From NCBI GenBank assembly GCA_024345305.1, contig BRON01000016.1, positions 496,001 to 560,000 on the forward strand: DNA of 64,000 nt. The letters are read 5' to 3'. A program made the position numbers and the translations under genes. This DNA comes from Mrakia gelida. Taxonomy: Eukaryota; Basidiomycota; Tremellomycetes; Cystofilobasidiales; Mrakiaceae. Below the pieces are notes generated by a model. That model was not told where the DNA came from. It saw only the letters and a program-made list of their open reading frames with translations, and ran no database searches. Of this stretch, positions 31,712-46,131 are shown piece after piece (within the stretch, counting starts at the first letter, position 1; each line of letters begins with the position of its first letter).

Positions 31712-32215
31712 GGCGAAGGGAGCTGGAACCACGAGTAAGGGATTGCGGGAGTATGTCAGCTGAGGTGCTAGCTTGCGACTGGGAGAAGAGGAACGAGCTC
31801 ACGCGAGAGATGGAAGGGGTTGGAGGAGGATGGAGAGGGAAGGAAGGAAGGCGAGGGGAAGGGGACGTGCGGGGAGGAGGCTGCTTCGAGAGCTATTTCC
31901 TCTGGCTAAACCTGTCGAGAGCTGAGATGGGTGGAAGGGGAGAAGGCGGAGGCGAGGTGCGTACGAGCGACCTGCGTTTGAAACTCGAGAAAAGGTCGAG
32001 AGGGAGGGAGGGAGGCGGTCGAAGTTGAGGGTTCCGCGACACTCCTCGAGCCGAGGACAAGGCGACGAGCGAGAGCGACTGTGCTTCGCTCTCCCTTTGA
32101 TCCTTCGCGACGCGTCTTTTTCGTAAGTGGAGATGAAAAGCTGCCGAGACGCGTCGAAGAGAAGAGCTGAATAGGCATGCTAAAAGTTATCGAAGCGAAA
32201 AACTTCCCTCCGAGC
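31712..32215. other. Spacer between PMS1 3' end and kinase start
   Basis: About 500 bp. It should hold the kinase promoter and PMS1 3' UTR. Apart from the CCCTTTGATCC site and two GACGCGTC palindromes nothing stands out. Confidence 0.4.
32093..32103 (+). promoter_or_regulatory. CCCTTTGATCC site upstream of STE20-type kinase
   Basis: Exact copy of the 11-mer found in the pair III pheromone promoter (22402-22412). It lies 382 bp upstream of the kinase start, in the spacer between PMS1 and the kinase. This suggests shared control by an HMG-box regulator; the function is inferred. Confidence 0.45.
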
Positions 32216-35200
32216 TCACTCCATCGAGGACCAGTCCAACTCCCTGGTCGTTCCCTTTGACCTCCTCTCAGCAACCCTGTTCAGACTCATCAGATGTCTC
32301 ATCGTAGGTCGTCCGTGAGGGCAATTCTGCTCGTCCGGAAGAAGAAGAAGAAGCTCGAGTCAGCCTTCCTCGCCGGAAAGAGACAGAGAAAGAGCAAGAG
32401 AACAACGAACCCAAGGCTGATCGATCAGACCCATGTTTTGAACGACCTGACAGAGCGAACGTTAAAGTGCAAGAGCAGTTAGTCGAAGGCAGCGACGAGC
32501 GAGAGAGAGGAGAGGAGGAGAGGTCGCAAGCTCACCTTCGACATCTGATTCTTGGTGAGAGACTTCCCAATCATGATGCTCTTCCGACAAGCTCGCATCG
32601 CAAACATGCTTCGAGCTTTCGAGCAGCGAACCATCTCTCCCGTTGGTCGGTCGTGCATCAGGTGAAGGAGCTCCTCGAGGTCTGCAAGCAGACGAGAACC
32701 TTCGTCAGCTCGAAGAGATGGGATGAGCGAGAGAAGGGAAGGGCCGCTTACCCTTGAAATCGAACACCGTCTCCTTGCTGATGGGTTGAGCGCTGAGAGC
32801 AAGACGCGTCTCCTCCGTCTCCTCGTCCTGGTCCACCGAGACGTCGAAACCATTCTGACGTAGGACCTCGATGTTATCCATGACGAGAACTGCATCGGCT
32901 GCTGAGATCTCCAAAGGACGAGGGCTGCAAGCACAGAAGTAGATCAAGTCAGCGACGAACGCACGAGCGAGCGAGAAGACGAGAAAGTCGAAACGAAGAA
33001 CTCACTGCAACAACTTCTGACTCTGGATCCTCGTCGTCAACTGCAGCGTCTCAAAGTTGAACTTCTCATCCGACGCATGCTGATCCACGATGAACAGATC
33101 GTCTCCTGCAACGCTCCTCTTCCTCACGACGATGAACCCGAGGTTGTACTGCCCGACGACGTCCATCCGACCGAAATCACTCTTGTCGATGGTTCGCTGG
33201 AGCTCGAGGTTGGCAGATTCCGAGTGGACGTTGGCGATGCTAGCGAGGTCTGGGTCGATGGCTTCGGGTTTAGGCTGAACCAGGAGGGAAGAGGGTGGGG
33301 AAGGGAGGACGGAGGGTTGGAGGAGGAGAGCTTGAGCGAGGCGAGCGGAGACGGAGGGGAGGTCGAAGGAAATGGTTTGGTCGCTGATCGTTGAGGAGAG
33401 ACCGCGAGGTGGGATGTTTGGACGTGGGACTTGACGAGCTGAGGGACGTGATGGTGGAGGGATGGGGAGAGGGTCGTCCTCGTCGTCGCTGTCGTCTTCG
33501 TCCTCGCCTTCGTCTCGTCCAACGGCAACCTCAGGAGACGAGCGACGTTTCGACTCGCTGACCTTCCGAACCGACGGAGGAGCCTCCTCAAGAATCTCGA
33601 TCTCGTCTTCGTCCCCGTCTTCGTCGACCGCGAGCGACCTTCGACTCCTCGACGGTCCTGCGACGGGCTGCTCGTCTCGCATCGACGCGTCCGACAATCT
33701 CCTCTTCGACGCACTCGGGCTGCGACGACGATGTAGTGAAGAAGACTCTTGGGGTTCGACGTCGAGATCCGAATCCGTGGGTCGTTTGGGAGGCGGGGAG
33801 TCTTCGACGGACGCGGCTGAGGATGAAGTGCGACGAGGAGGGACTGCCCGAGGAGGTGGTGAGGAAGACGACGAGGAGGCGACCATGGAAGAGCGTGATT
33901 TGGAGCGAGGGATGAGTTTTGGTGGAGGAAGGGGTAGTGGTGATGGAGAGCGAGACGCTTCTCGGGGGTGAGAGCGAGCGGCGAGGGTCGAGGTCGGAAA
34001 GGTGGACTGGACGAGTTTGGAGGACGAGGAGGTGGCGATAGGAGCGAGAGGAGCGTCGTCTGAGAGTCTTGAGGCTGTTGAGACGGCGTATTCCGATTTG
34101 GAGGGAGCGAAGAGTTTCTCGAGAGCAGACTAAAAGAAGAGTGAGAGGTCAGAATCGAGCGAAGACGCGTCGAGGGAGAGCAGAGGAACTCACACGAAGG
34201 CCTTGAAGGAGGTTCGACTCGTCGTGAAGGAAGATAGTCCGCTTGTCGGGACTGACGTTGATGTCGCAGAACGCTGTGGAACGAAAGAGCGGTCAGATGA
34301 GGGCGAACAAGCAGAGAGAGGAATTGAGCGCGACGAACCTGGAGGGAGCTGAAGATCAAGGACAACGAACGGAGTTTGAGAGGTGTTGAAGGTTCGGTAG
34401 ATGTCGTTGATGACTTTCTGGACCTGTGGGATCGAAAGAGGGGTGTCAGACACGCGTCTCTGTGGAGTGAAAAGTCGAGAGAACGGACCTTGGGCAGGTT
34501 GCACGGTCGACCGTTCACGTAGAGGAACTGACGATCTCCACTCGAGCGACCCTTCCCTGGAACAGGAGCCGAGATCATTCCAACGACATGGAGAGTATGA
34601 GACCTGATGAAGAAAGAAAAAGTCAGCCATCATCGCGAGTGAGACGAGACACGAAGACGCGAAGGAACTCACCTCGCGCCCTCTGGATCCCTTCCAGCAG
34701 AGCTCTTGTCCATCTCCACCTGGACCTCCAGATCCACCGAAACCAGATTCACCAGCTCCTTCGGACTCCACAGCGACGAGATCGAAGCTTTGAGACCTGG
34801 GTTCCCGTCGGTCTTGAGATGAACGGTCTTCTTCCTGTCGAGAGCAGTCAAGAAAGAGGACGAGACGTGGTGAGCTCGGTCTCTCCTTTTCCTCTTCACC
34901 GAGAGCGTGCTGAGGGCCGAGAGACTCACCCTTCCTTACTCATCCCTACCACCGTCAACCTCACCGCTTGACCTTTGCTCCCCGAGTTGAGAGCGTAGGC
35001 GTGAAGGAGAGTCAAAGCCTTCGCGAACTCCCTCTTCGCATGCTTCTCGAGCTCCTTCCTTCGAACTGGGACGGGCACGAAGAGACCTGAGACGACGACG
35101 GTGGTTCCTCTCTAAACACCGATCCCAAAGCGAACGAGTCAGCTCGCGTTTCGGCAGCGCGATGAGCTACGAGGTCGAGCTGAGCTCCGAGATGGAGAAG

Positions 35201-35842
35201 GGAGGGAAGGAAAGATCGAAGCTCACCGGTCTCGCCGTCTTCCCCTTGTCGTCCTTCACCCTTCCACTCCTATCAAACTGGATGATGGTGCCCGTAGGAG
35301 TCTCCTCCTCTGTAGCTGTTGTGATCTCTACTGATTCTGATAGACCGCAGAGGGAGGAGAGAGCTTCTCCTCTGAATCCGAAGGAGAGGACGGAGGTGAG
35401 GTCGGAGAAGGACGTGAGCTTCGAGGTGTGATGCTTTAGAGCTGGAGAAAGGGAGAGAGGTCAGCTCTTTCGTGCTTCTGAGCGGAAGCAGAGGTAGAAG
35501 ATGGTCTTGGTAGAGGTTGAGACTGACCTAGACTCGCATAGTCCTCGTTGGGGATGCCTGAACCGTTGTCGCTGACCTCGATGGAATCCAATCCCATGTT
35601 CTTGAACTTGACCTCTATGATCCGCCAACGAAACACGAGCACAGACAACGTAAGCTCAAGCTCATTATGGTGCCTCTTCTCCTCGGGCGAAAAGATATGA
35701 GCTCACCGATAGCAGTCCCTGAAGCATCCAACGCGTTCTCAACGAGCTCCTTCACCGCCGTCTGAAGGTCAACGATGACCTGTCCTGAGGTGATTCGATG
35801 CACCGACGAGTTATCGATCTGCTTGATATGATTCGAGCTCAT
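32216..35842 (-). CDS. PMS1: DNA mismatch repair endonuclease PMS1 (MutL-alpha subunit)
   Basis: Partner of MLH1; nicks DNA during mismatch repair. The start is [24 protein letters not shown] ATPase motifs: [23 protein letters not shown] and [14 protein letters not shown]. Transducer region: [36 protein letters not shown] Ser/Arg/acidic linker of about 250 residues follows. The C-terminal endonuclease carries [12 protein letters not shown], an exact DQHA-x2-E-x4-E metal motif, plus [10 protein letters not shown] and [11 protein letters not shown] (the last two exons are small: [12 protein letters not shown], then NCPHGRP). The protein ends ELDWSSME. All catalytic motifs are intact, so repair function is expected. 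Confidence 0.93.
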
Positions 35843-36182
35843 CTCGAGAACGCTCCCAGCCGAGAGAAGAAGCTCAAAAAGGGTAGGACGGAGAAGGAAG
35901 GAAGGGAGGAGATGGTGAACGTGGAAGGAGGGGAGGGGAGGAGAGTTCGAAATGAGCTCGCGCGAAGACGCGTCCTCCTCCCACTGGCCGAGATCGAAGC
36001 GTCAGGAAAAAATGGCGAGATGAGAATCGTGAGATTAAATAGAATGCCGGTAGGGCTATCGAGCACAAGTGGTATGAAACTGACGCTACAGAGAGAAAAC
36101 AACAGGTGTGACAACGAAAGAAAGATCGGACGGACGAACTCCTTGAGGAGAAGAGCAAAAATAGCGACGAGGGAAGACCTGC
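35843..36182. other. PMS1 upstream spacer
   Basis: About 340 bp between PMS1 start and the stop of the next minus-strand gene. No feature recognised. Confidence 0.4.
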
Positions 36183-37199
36183 TCAACCTCTCGTCACTCG
36201 TCGTTCCTCCTCGTCGGCGTCGAGATCCGTCTCGGGCGAGGACGTAGAAGGCCGTGGGTGATCCTGGGACGGGCGAGGCGGGGCTGGGGAGGAGGAGGGG
36301 AGGGAGGGAGGAGGAGGGGGAGTCGAGCTCGCGGCGACTGCTCCCAAGGCGAGAGGGAGGCTTGGTGGTGGAGGAGGGGATGGTGAGGAAGCAAGAGGAT
36401 GGGAGAGTTGAACGTCCTCGAACTGGTAGTCTGGAAGACCCGTCTTCCTCGCTGTCTCGTAGGCGGGAAGCTCGTTTCCAGCCTCTTCCTCCTCCCCTCC
36501 GACGTCCCTTCTCCCTCCTGGCCCGATCGTCTCCCCTTGAGCTCCCCTCCGTCCTTCAGCTCGAGCAGCCCTCTGAGGCAAAGTAGGAAGGAACATATCT
36601 GCTGGCAGAGGGTAGCCCTGAGAGTCGAAGTTGGAGGTTGAGCCCGCTGTTGGACGAGATCGAGGGTAGGTGAAGTTTCGTTGGGAGGAGGTGCGAAGGG
36701 ATCGAGAGTAGGAGCGTTGAGTTGAGAAGACCTGCCTCCAGGTGACGGCTCCTCCCTGTTTACGAAGCCGAAGGTACCTGTAGGTCGAAAGACGGAAGAA
36801 AGTTGTCAGAAAAGGATCGAGAACGAGGTTGAAAAGTAAGAGGAGGGAAGGTAAGAAAGGGAGAGGGACGGAGAGTTCCGACGAAGAAAGCTCACCTCAT
36901 GAGAACGAGAGCGGAAACGGCGACGAAGCAAGCGGCGATTACGCCCCACTGAAGCGCAGACTACGTTCCAGACGATCCGAGGAAGGGATGGGGATCAGTG
37001 TATGCGCTCGAATTCGAAGGAGGGAGGGCAGGAGAGAGCTCACTGAAACGCCGATGCGCTCAGAAGAGGAGGAGGACTCGGGGGAGGGGAAGAGAGGTGT
37101 CGCTGTGGAGGTTGAGGGTTGTTCTGTGGTTGTAGTAGTGGGTTGTTGACCTCCCAGATTTCTACGAATCGGGCGGAGGAAGCGAGAAGATGATGGCAT
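36183..37199 (-). CDS. Unrecognised single-pass membrane protein
   Basis: Not recognised by family. Joined exons give about 240 residues. The N-terminal 50 residues, starting MPSSSRFLRPIRRNLGG, are Ser/Thr-rich. One clear membrane helix follows, WGVIAACFVAVSALVLM, then a basic stop-transfer RYLRLRKQGG. The cytoplasmic tail is Pro/Ser-rich with GNELPAYETARKTGLPDYQF. ELPAYE and LPDYQ resemble short tyrosine or PY-like (PxY) sorting and ubiquitin-ligase adaptor motifs, which is speculative. Two introns split the helix from both sides. It is divergent from GAPDH across 434 bp. Confidence 0.6.
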
Positions 37200-37633
37200 T
37201 GGGTAGATAGCGGAGATTGTGGAGGGTGAGAAGGAGAACGAAGAAGGAAGAGTAGATTCAAGAAGTTGAAGAGACAAACGCTAATCGGGAGACCCCTCCT
37301 TCTCCCTCTGACGTGTTCAGGTACCATCTCCCTTCTGGTCCTGGTACCTGATGAAAATTAGATGTGAGGCAGCAAAGAGGCTCTCGAGAAGGGTAAGTTG
37401 TTTTAGCTGCAGACGAACGCGTCGTTCGAGTGAACGAAGCAGGCGAGGGGTTGGCGAGAAGGAGTGATCTTCTTGAGCCCTTCCTCGTCTAGGGTTCCAA
37501 CTGCCGCACTGCGCTCGCTCGTCTTCGTTTCGAGTGAAAAGAGCCTGGAATTTCCCTCCTTCCTTCTTGCTCCCAACAACCACCACCCCCCCTCCCTCCC
37601 TCAAACAAACCCCCCTCTACTAAACAAAACACT
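37200..37633. promoter_or_regulatory. Divergent promoter, membrane protein/GAPDH
   Basis: About 430 bp. The GAPDH side ends in a C-rich leader (37560-37620) just before ACTATGG. High expression is expected for GAPDH, but no clear TATA box was seen. Confidence 0.45.
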
Positions 37634-39759
<2,126 letters not shown>

Positions 39760-40559
39760 AAAAACGGCTTTACGACTTCTTCTCTCTAATACATGCCAGT
39801 TCCCTTCTATACATCGTCTCGAGAATCGAAAGAACGATCGAAAAACGACTTGGTGGCGAGCGAAGGAGCGCGACGCGAGCGCCTCGTCCCCTTTCGCCTC
39901 TCGCCTTTTCTCTCTCTTCCTCTTTCCTTCATACTCAGCTCTCAAGTGAAAGCATACCTATCGTGGCATAGAAAGTTTTCAGAGCATCAAGTCTACGAGA
40001 TCTTCATCGGTTTTGCTCGCAGCGGACTTGCTCGGTTCGAGCGAGCGAGATGGAGAACAGGACGGGGAGACTCGTTGGAGAAGGCGTAAATCCGATCATG
40101 ATCTTTGATCTTTGGCTCGTGCTTGATCAGATCACATCACATCGGCCGATGAGTATGATCTCGGATCCAGGATCTCGGGAAGAAGGGAGGAGATGGAACC
40201 GAAGGAAAGCGAGTCGCGTCGAAACGGGAGGTCGTTGAGTGAGGACCGAGATGGTCTTTCGTCACGAGTGAGGTTGGAGAGAGGGAGGGAGGGTATGTGA
40301 GAAGCGACGAGAAGGGCTGAGCATGTGTTGGTAGATGAGGACCGAGTCGTTCAAGGTTGACCCGAGAAGAGAAGACAAAACACGACGCGATGGATTTGAG
40401 GTTCGAGTGAGAGGACCCGAGGAAGGGAGGTCAAGTGGGATGGGTTCGGATCGACGACGAGAAATGGAGAAAGTAGACTCAAGAGGGTCTCTGATGCTAC
40501 TGATTCTCGTAAAAAAAACCGACGGAGAGGCGAGGGGAAAGCCGCGTCGCACGAGTCGT
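39760..40559. other. 800-bp stretch without a recognised gene
   Basis: This holds the GAPDH 3' UTR and the 3' side of the minus-strand gene that ends at 40560. ATCTTTGATC at 40100-40109 resembles the HMG-type site but lacks the CC. No other element was seen. Confidence 0.35.
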
Positions 40560-41333
40560 TCAAAAGCTCCCTTTCTGTCGACTTTCGTACTTCAGAGATG
40601 CACACAAGGCTGACGAGCATCGAGTTGATACTACCGCGTAACTCAATCTACGCCTCTCCGACCGACACCTCCGACAAAACCAGTTCGATCTGACCTCGGA
40701 CGCGTGCGAGCTAATCAAAGTCGACGGCGAGTGGCCGAGAGCGAGCCCTGTAGACCTAACAGAAAGGAGGAAGAAGGAGAGAGCAAGTAAGGCAGCTGGA
40801 GTTATGACCGAAGGCTCTCGACGAGGATTTTGGGGGGAGTGAAAGAGAAAGGAAAGGACGAACGGATCGAGGGTCGCGTTGAGCGAGTCGTCCACGAGCA
40901 GGAAGTCGCCTCCCTTGCCAGCAACGTATACACATAGAGACGAGCCTGACAGATCCCGAACAGTAGACCTGCTGAGGTAATCGGCCGCGACTTGACACTG
41001 AGAGAAGAGGAGGGGGAAGGAGAGGTCGAGGTGAGCTTCACTCAATGAGCTTGCTCCCCTTTCGGCGCTTCAATTTCGACGAGAACTGACCCAAAGGGTA
41101 CGATACTCTGCAGGAGTCATCGTTCTCTATGGGATGAGAGAAACGGAGACGAGGGTGAGCTGCAGAATGGTGCTTAAGAGGGAGCGATGGGAAGGAGGAG
41201 GGAGGGAGGTACGAACGAGAAGCATGCCGACGGCTTCCTTCTTCTCTCTCGAAGGCAGCTTCGCACCAAGACCATCCATTCCAGACGAGAGTCCGAGTAG
41301 TTGTCCGAACTGAGCGAGTCGAGAGGTGTCCAT
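40560..41333 (-). CDS. Small protein related to the local MYND family N-terminus
   Basis: The start MDTSRLAQFGQLLGLSSGMD resembles those of the MYND genes at 41646 (EYVNILGLSLGQEG) and 57209 (EFAELLGLTQGADA). Exons then read RTMTPAEYRTLW, CQVAADYLSRSTVRDLSGSS and LCVYVAGKGGDFLLVDDSLN. The tail after ATLDP is uncertain: one splice choice continues STGLALGHSPS... and stops at 40560; others stop earlier, near 40716. No MYND finger is seen, so it may be a truncated or diverged relative. It is head-to-head with the gene at 41646 across 312 bp. Function unknown. Confidence 0.45.
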
Positions 41334-41645
41334 GGCGATTTCTGAAGGGGAGGGAAGGGAGGAGAGCGAGTGAGAGTTGGCGGAAGGAGAGGAGGAAGTT
41401 GAGCTCGAAGCTCAAAGAGACGTCGTCAAGATAGTTCCTTCACGACCGTTGCAATAGAAAAACTGCCAAGGTCAAAGGGTTTGTCTGAGGTTGAGATCCT
41501 TAAGTCTACAGTTCCTCGATTTTGAGTTCAAAATCTGCTTGACGACCCGAGGCGACCCCTCCTTTTTGGATCGACCTCGAAGCGAGCTCCCTCTCCTTCC
41601 TTCCCTCGAACGTCGACCTTCTCCTTCTCCCCTCCTATCTCCCCC
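41334..41645. promoter_or_regulatory. Divergent promoter of the MYND-related pair
   Basis: 312 bp between two ATGs of genes with similar N-termini. No specific motif recognised. Confidence 0.35.
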
Positions 41646-42925
41646 ATGCCTCCTCCTGACTCCTTCTCCCCACAAAACGAATACGTGAATATTCTTGGAC
41701 TCTCTTTGGGGCAGGAAGGTGGACCTGGACCAATCGCTTCGTTCGAGCAGCTGCAAAGATTGAAGGAGCTGACGAAAGTTGGTCCATTCCTTCGTTCTCT
41801 ACTTTCCATTCGAGCTGACCCTTTGGGTTTTTTTCTTCTGACCCACTCTGCAGGAGATCATCAGAAAGGATATCGATCTGGCCCACACGGTAAGCCTTTC
41901 GAACGCACTGAGCCCTCCTTGAGCGAAGATCGAGCTGACCTTCGTCTTGCGTTGTCGCCAGAACGAGATGGCTTCCCTTTACCTTCCTTCCCTTTTCCGT
42001 ACCTACTTCGGCAACACCCTCGATGTCAGCAGTGAAGTCAAATGCTATATCTGGTCTCTATACTCCCAGATCATCTACGAGACGATCATCTGCTGTTCCG
42101 CGATGTGTGCTCGTTTCGTTCGTCAGAACGAGGTCGAAGCTCGTTCCTTCTACCTCGTTCTCGCTGAAAAGATCGCCATCGTCTCCAGGTCAGCTGTCGA
42201 AGTGAGTGCAAGCCCCGTTTCAAACTCACGCCGAACTTCCTCCTGATCTGTTCCCTTTGTTGACTGAATTGCAGCGTCTCGACCCCGAGCGGTACATCCT
42301 GCTCGCGTCCCTCGTCGTTCTCTTTCAAACGTTCTCCGCCCCAATCATCATGCAAAAGTCGACCTCCTTCACACGTCTACCGATCCTCTCACCTCCAATC
42401 CGAGCTCAACTCTTCACAGCCATCGCCCAAGTCGGAAGTCGACCGTCAACAGCCCTCCCCAGATGGATCCGCCCCCTCCCACTCGACAGGATCTTAGAAA
42501 CGACGAGATTGATGTCGAGTGCATCATCCGTTAACCTGGAACTATCCAGAGCTGGTATGATGAGGGGATATCCCAGCGTAGCTTGGTGGAAGTGCGAGCT
42601 GAGATGGCTGCCGACGGATCGAGAGCTGACGGAAGACGAGCGACGATTTGAACATCTGCCACACGAGGACGAAGGAGAGAACATGATGGCCTGTGGTCGA
42701 GTGAGTACTGAACTACTGTCCTCCTCTCTTGCGCTCGTTCTGACCCGACTTTCGTCGCTTTCGCAGTGCTTCACCGTTCGCTACTGCTGCAAAGGTCAGT
42801 CACATCACGTCGCGTCTCCTCGTTTCTTTCTTGCTCACGCGTCCTCCTCCTCATCGCCTACAGAGCACCAACGACTGGACTGGAAGCGTCACCACCAGAT
42901 GGTCTGCTTCACACCGAGCTGGTAG
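41646..42925 (+). CDS. MYND-finger protein, lineage family member A
   Basis: About 340 residues. The N-terminal helix contains NEYVNILGLSLGQEGGPG. The middle part is helical: ASLYLPSLFRTYFGN, SAMCARFVRQNEVEARSFYL, LAEKIAIVSR, then LDPERYILLASLVVLFQTFS. The C-terminal half-finger is CGRCFTVRYCCKEHQRLDWK then RHHQMVCFTPSW. This fits the second half of a MYND zinc finger (C-x2-C, YC, H-x3-C). The closest relative in the window is at 55948-57209. MYND fingers bind proline-rich partners; a specific job cannot be given. Five introns. Confidence 0.7.
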
Positions 42926-43727
42926 TCGTCTTCGCTCGCTCGTGAGTCCGACGCGTCTTCGTCCTCCGTCTCTTCCTCGCTTCTCCCATCGTCTGACTCT
43001 CGTTCTCATTCTTCTTTCTTTTGTCGCATCACTCCCAGACTCTCACTCGAATGTCTCACTCTTCAACTCCGATCACGTCGTCCTTTCCTCTTTCGGTTTC
43101 GTGCTCAACGTCAGTCTCTCGCCTCGTCGTTTCGTCCCGTTTCCCTTTCCCTTCGCCTCGCTGACCTCTTCCCTTCTTTGCACTTTACTCTGAAGCCAGA
43201 CGACTCCCTTCACATTCGCTTTCGCTCGGACACGGAGTCATCAAAGGAGACGAAAAGCCGTCGCTTGTCGATTTCGTTCGTCTTCGCCTCAGGTGGATAC
43301 GAAGGATTATTGATGGACGCTTTTGCTCGATTTGTACTGACTTTCCTCAGAGCGAGTCGAGCTACCGCCAGGCTGTTCTTGCTTGGCTTCGAGCGTCATT
43401 CTCCACTCTCCTCGGCTGTGTATATCCACAGCCGCTCGCTCGAGACCTTGCTGGAGGATCGCGTCGGTAGGAAGAGGCGAGTTCGTCATTTCTCTGTCCC
43501 CCTTCCCGCTTTGAGATGTTTGTTGACCTTCACGTTCCTTGTTCGGGTAACACAGCTTCATCCTTCTCCTCTCTTGCCGACAAAGCCGACGTTCTTCTTG
43601 ACCGCGCTGCGAACAATATTCGAACCTCGACCAGCGACGACGTTCCCGCTTTCACACTTAACCAACCTTCGCGTCTCCTCCTCTTCCTCTCTCCAACTCC
43701 CACCGACCCTTCCCAGATCTATCCACC
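42926..43727. other. Spacer before PalI/SUR7 gene
   Basis: About 800 bp with many CTGAC plus CAG patterns, so it may carry 5' UTR introns of the next gene. The open frame across its right part runs out of frame through the PalI start and is not supported. Confidence 0.35.
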
Positions 43728-45602
43728 ATGAGCTTCAAACTCCTCTGTATGATCCTACCGCTCATAGCAGCCATTCTCCTCGTCGTAGCTGGTTCCAGGC
43801 GAGGCGACGGAGGACTCTACCTCCTCAACGCGACCTTCTACAACTCGACGGGAACGGGAGGAGGGAAGCTCGCAGAGGTCAACATCGGGAACGCTGATTA
43901 CTGCTTGATCAAGGCTGGGGTGGAAACGTGCTCGAGGGAGAGGAGAGGGACTTGGGGTTATAGTGTTGGTGAGTATGATGAAAGAAGAAGAAGAACTGAA
44001 GCGGGAGAGTGAGCGAGTCGAGTTCACGAGCTGTCTTCTTCTGCTTGCTCGCTCGCAGATCTCAACGCTCTCCTCCAAGTCAGCGACCTTCCTGTGATCT
44101 TAAACAAGCACAAGACCTATGTATTCCAGATCTTTCACATCATCGGTAAGTTGAAGGAAGGAGAGAGGACGAACCTGCGAACTGCGCCTGTTCCGTCTTG
44201 ACCCGTTCGATCTCGTTGCGCTCGAGCTGATGTTCTCCTTGCTTCCCTCTCGAACAGCGATCATCTCATACTTTGATGCCTTTGGGAGTGTATTCCTCGG
44301 AGAGAGTTGGATTGTTCTCGCTGCGTTTTTGGCTGTGTTTGGAGATGAGTCGCGTTGCTTTCTTCCTGACACGCCACTCTTATCGCCCCCGTCCTCTCTC
44401 GCTCGACTTTCACCTCAGCAATCTCAAATACGGGTACAAGGTTTCATATCACAAGAGCTGACCTCCATCTCGACGCTTTCCTCTCTCACCAGGTCTTCTC
44501 TCCCTCATCGTCGACCTCGCCATCTTCCTCCCACTGCGATCTCAACTCAACCGCCTCGACTCGGTCTCAGCCTCCCTCGGTCCTTCCTTCTGGCTCGTCA
44601 TCTCGGCTTTCATCATCGTCTTCCTAAACGCGGCCTTTTTCCTAGGACTTGTCGCTGGGGAGGAGATCGGAAACTGGTTCGACCATCGTCGACGCGTCGC
44701 GGCCGACAGACGACAAGCTCGAGCCGAAGTCAAACGAGTCGAACAGGAGCAGAAGACTCAATTCAACTCCGGAGGAGTCAGCCCACTCGGATACCAAGCC
44801 CACCAGCCTCAGTCGTCGAACGGGGGAATGAAACAAACAGTCGGAGGACGAGAACGTCTCGATTTCGTCGGAGGTCTTCTGCGGAAGCAGAATCCGAGGC
44901 CAGGGAACTTCGGTGGTGGAGGAAGTATGAACGTTAAGGGTGGAATTGCAGCGACGACGGGAGGATGTGAGTGAAACTCTTGAGCTGAGCTTCGAGTCGA
45001 GGGGCGCGTCGCGGTCTTGCGTCGGTAATTTCTGAAACTGATCTCTTCCTCCCTTCTTTTTCTCTCTTGATACAGTCGGATACGATCCTCAAGCTGGCTA
45101 CTACGGGAACCCTTACCTCGATCCCTACCACCCTCACCATCATCCCAACCATCCCTGCCCTTCGACCGATCCTCCCTCCTGCGATCCATCTCCCTCCTGC
45201 ATCAACCCTTCACCCGACCTTCCTAACCCTACCCATCAGACTCCAGGATCCTTTGAGCCTCAAACGAACAGCGATCCCTCCCCGGCTCAGCCAACTCCGT
45301 CGATCCAAGTCAGCAGCCCGGATCCAACTCCCTCGACGTGGAGGACTGGCAACGCTCCGGAACTTCAAACTCACGCTGAACCTCAGCAGCCCGCAGCTTT
45401 CTCGAGTTGGGGAGGAGGAGGAGGAGCTGGAGATCATCACTCGACTCAACAAGACTCGTTCAACTCGTCGGCGAACGCGTCAAACGACGTTTCGTTCTCG
45501 TTCGGAGGAGGTGACGCCGGTGGGAGTTTCGGAGGAGGAGGAGGTGACAGTGGTGGTAGAGGTGGAGGAGGGGGAGGTGGAGGAGGAGGCGGTGGCGACT
45601 AG
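43728..45602 (+). CDS. PalI/Rim9-SUR7 family plasma-membrane protein
   Basis: Four-helix membrane protein resembling PalI/Rim9, part of the ambient pH-sensing (Rim/Pal) complex, or the related SUR7 eisosome proteins. Helix 1 is LLCMILPLIAAILLVVA. The extracellular loop has NADYCLIKAGVETCSRERRG then WGYS, the family cysteine loop. Further helices follow in IISYFDAFGSVFL, LLSLIVDLAIFLPLRSQL and FWLVISAFIIVFLNAAFFLG. The long C-terminal tail is Pro/Ser/Asn-rich and ends in a glycine run (GGGGGGGGGGD). The exon between helices 2 and 3 (SNLKYGYK) is small and its borders are uncertain. No enzyme motif is present. Confidence 0.7.
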
Positions 45603-46131
45603 TCTTTGCGAGTCCGTTCTAGGAAGGCCGTCGCTTCTTGTTTTCGTTCGCTCGTTCGTCGGGTCGTTGGAGGATCGATGATCGCCTTACGAAGCCCGCG
45701 CCGCTCCTTCATCCTGCAGGCCGTTCGAACTGTTCCTCCCCTTTTCCTATCTCCTTCGCCGAGAAGAATGTCCGACGAGAACAACGAGAACAAGGAGAGG
45801 AAGGTCGTTCGTCGCGAGTCAGGTTCATTTCCGAAGCTCAGCTCTTTTTCGGAGAGACGTGGCCGATGATGATAGATAGATAAATAGACACAAGAAGAGA
45901 AAAGATCGGATATAGTGGGAGAAATGAGAGAAGAGAGAGATGAGATGGGAGGAGAGGGACGAGACGCGAACCGAAGAAAACGAACGAGACGAGACGACGA
46001 GATAGATAGACAAACAGAGTTGAGAAGAGACCGAGAGATGGAAAGAAGTAGAATGAACACACAGAGGACACAGATGATAAAACAAAACTCGAACCAAAGA
46101 AGGAAAGAAAAGCGAGCGAAACGAACGACGT
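45603..46131. other. Convergent spacer with GATA repeats
   Basis: About 530 bp of 3' UTR. It has short GATAGATAGATAAATAGA-type runs at 45871-45888 and 45999-46010. No gene. Confidence 0.4.

Noticed and set aside
33124..34578. 484-codon minus-strand frame inside PMS1
   Set aside because: Alternative frame over the low-complexity PMS1 linker; the PMS1 frame carries the known motifs on both sides.
40100..40115. ATCTTTGATCTTTGG as a pheromone-type regulatory site
   Set aside because: Single match, lacks the leading CC and is not near a mating gene start.
43178..43897. 239-codon plus-strand open frame
   Set aside because: It runs out of frame through the PalI/SUR7 start; the PalI frame has membrane helices and a cysteine loop, this one does not.
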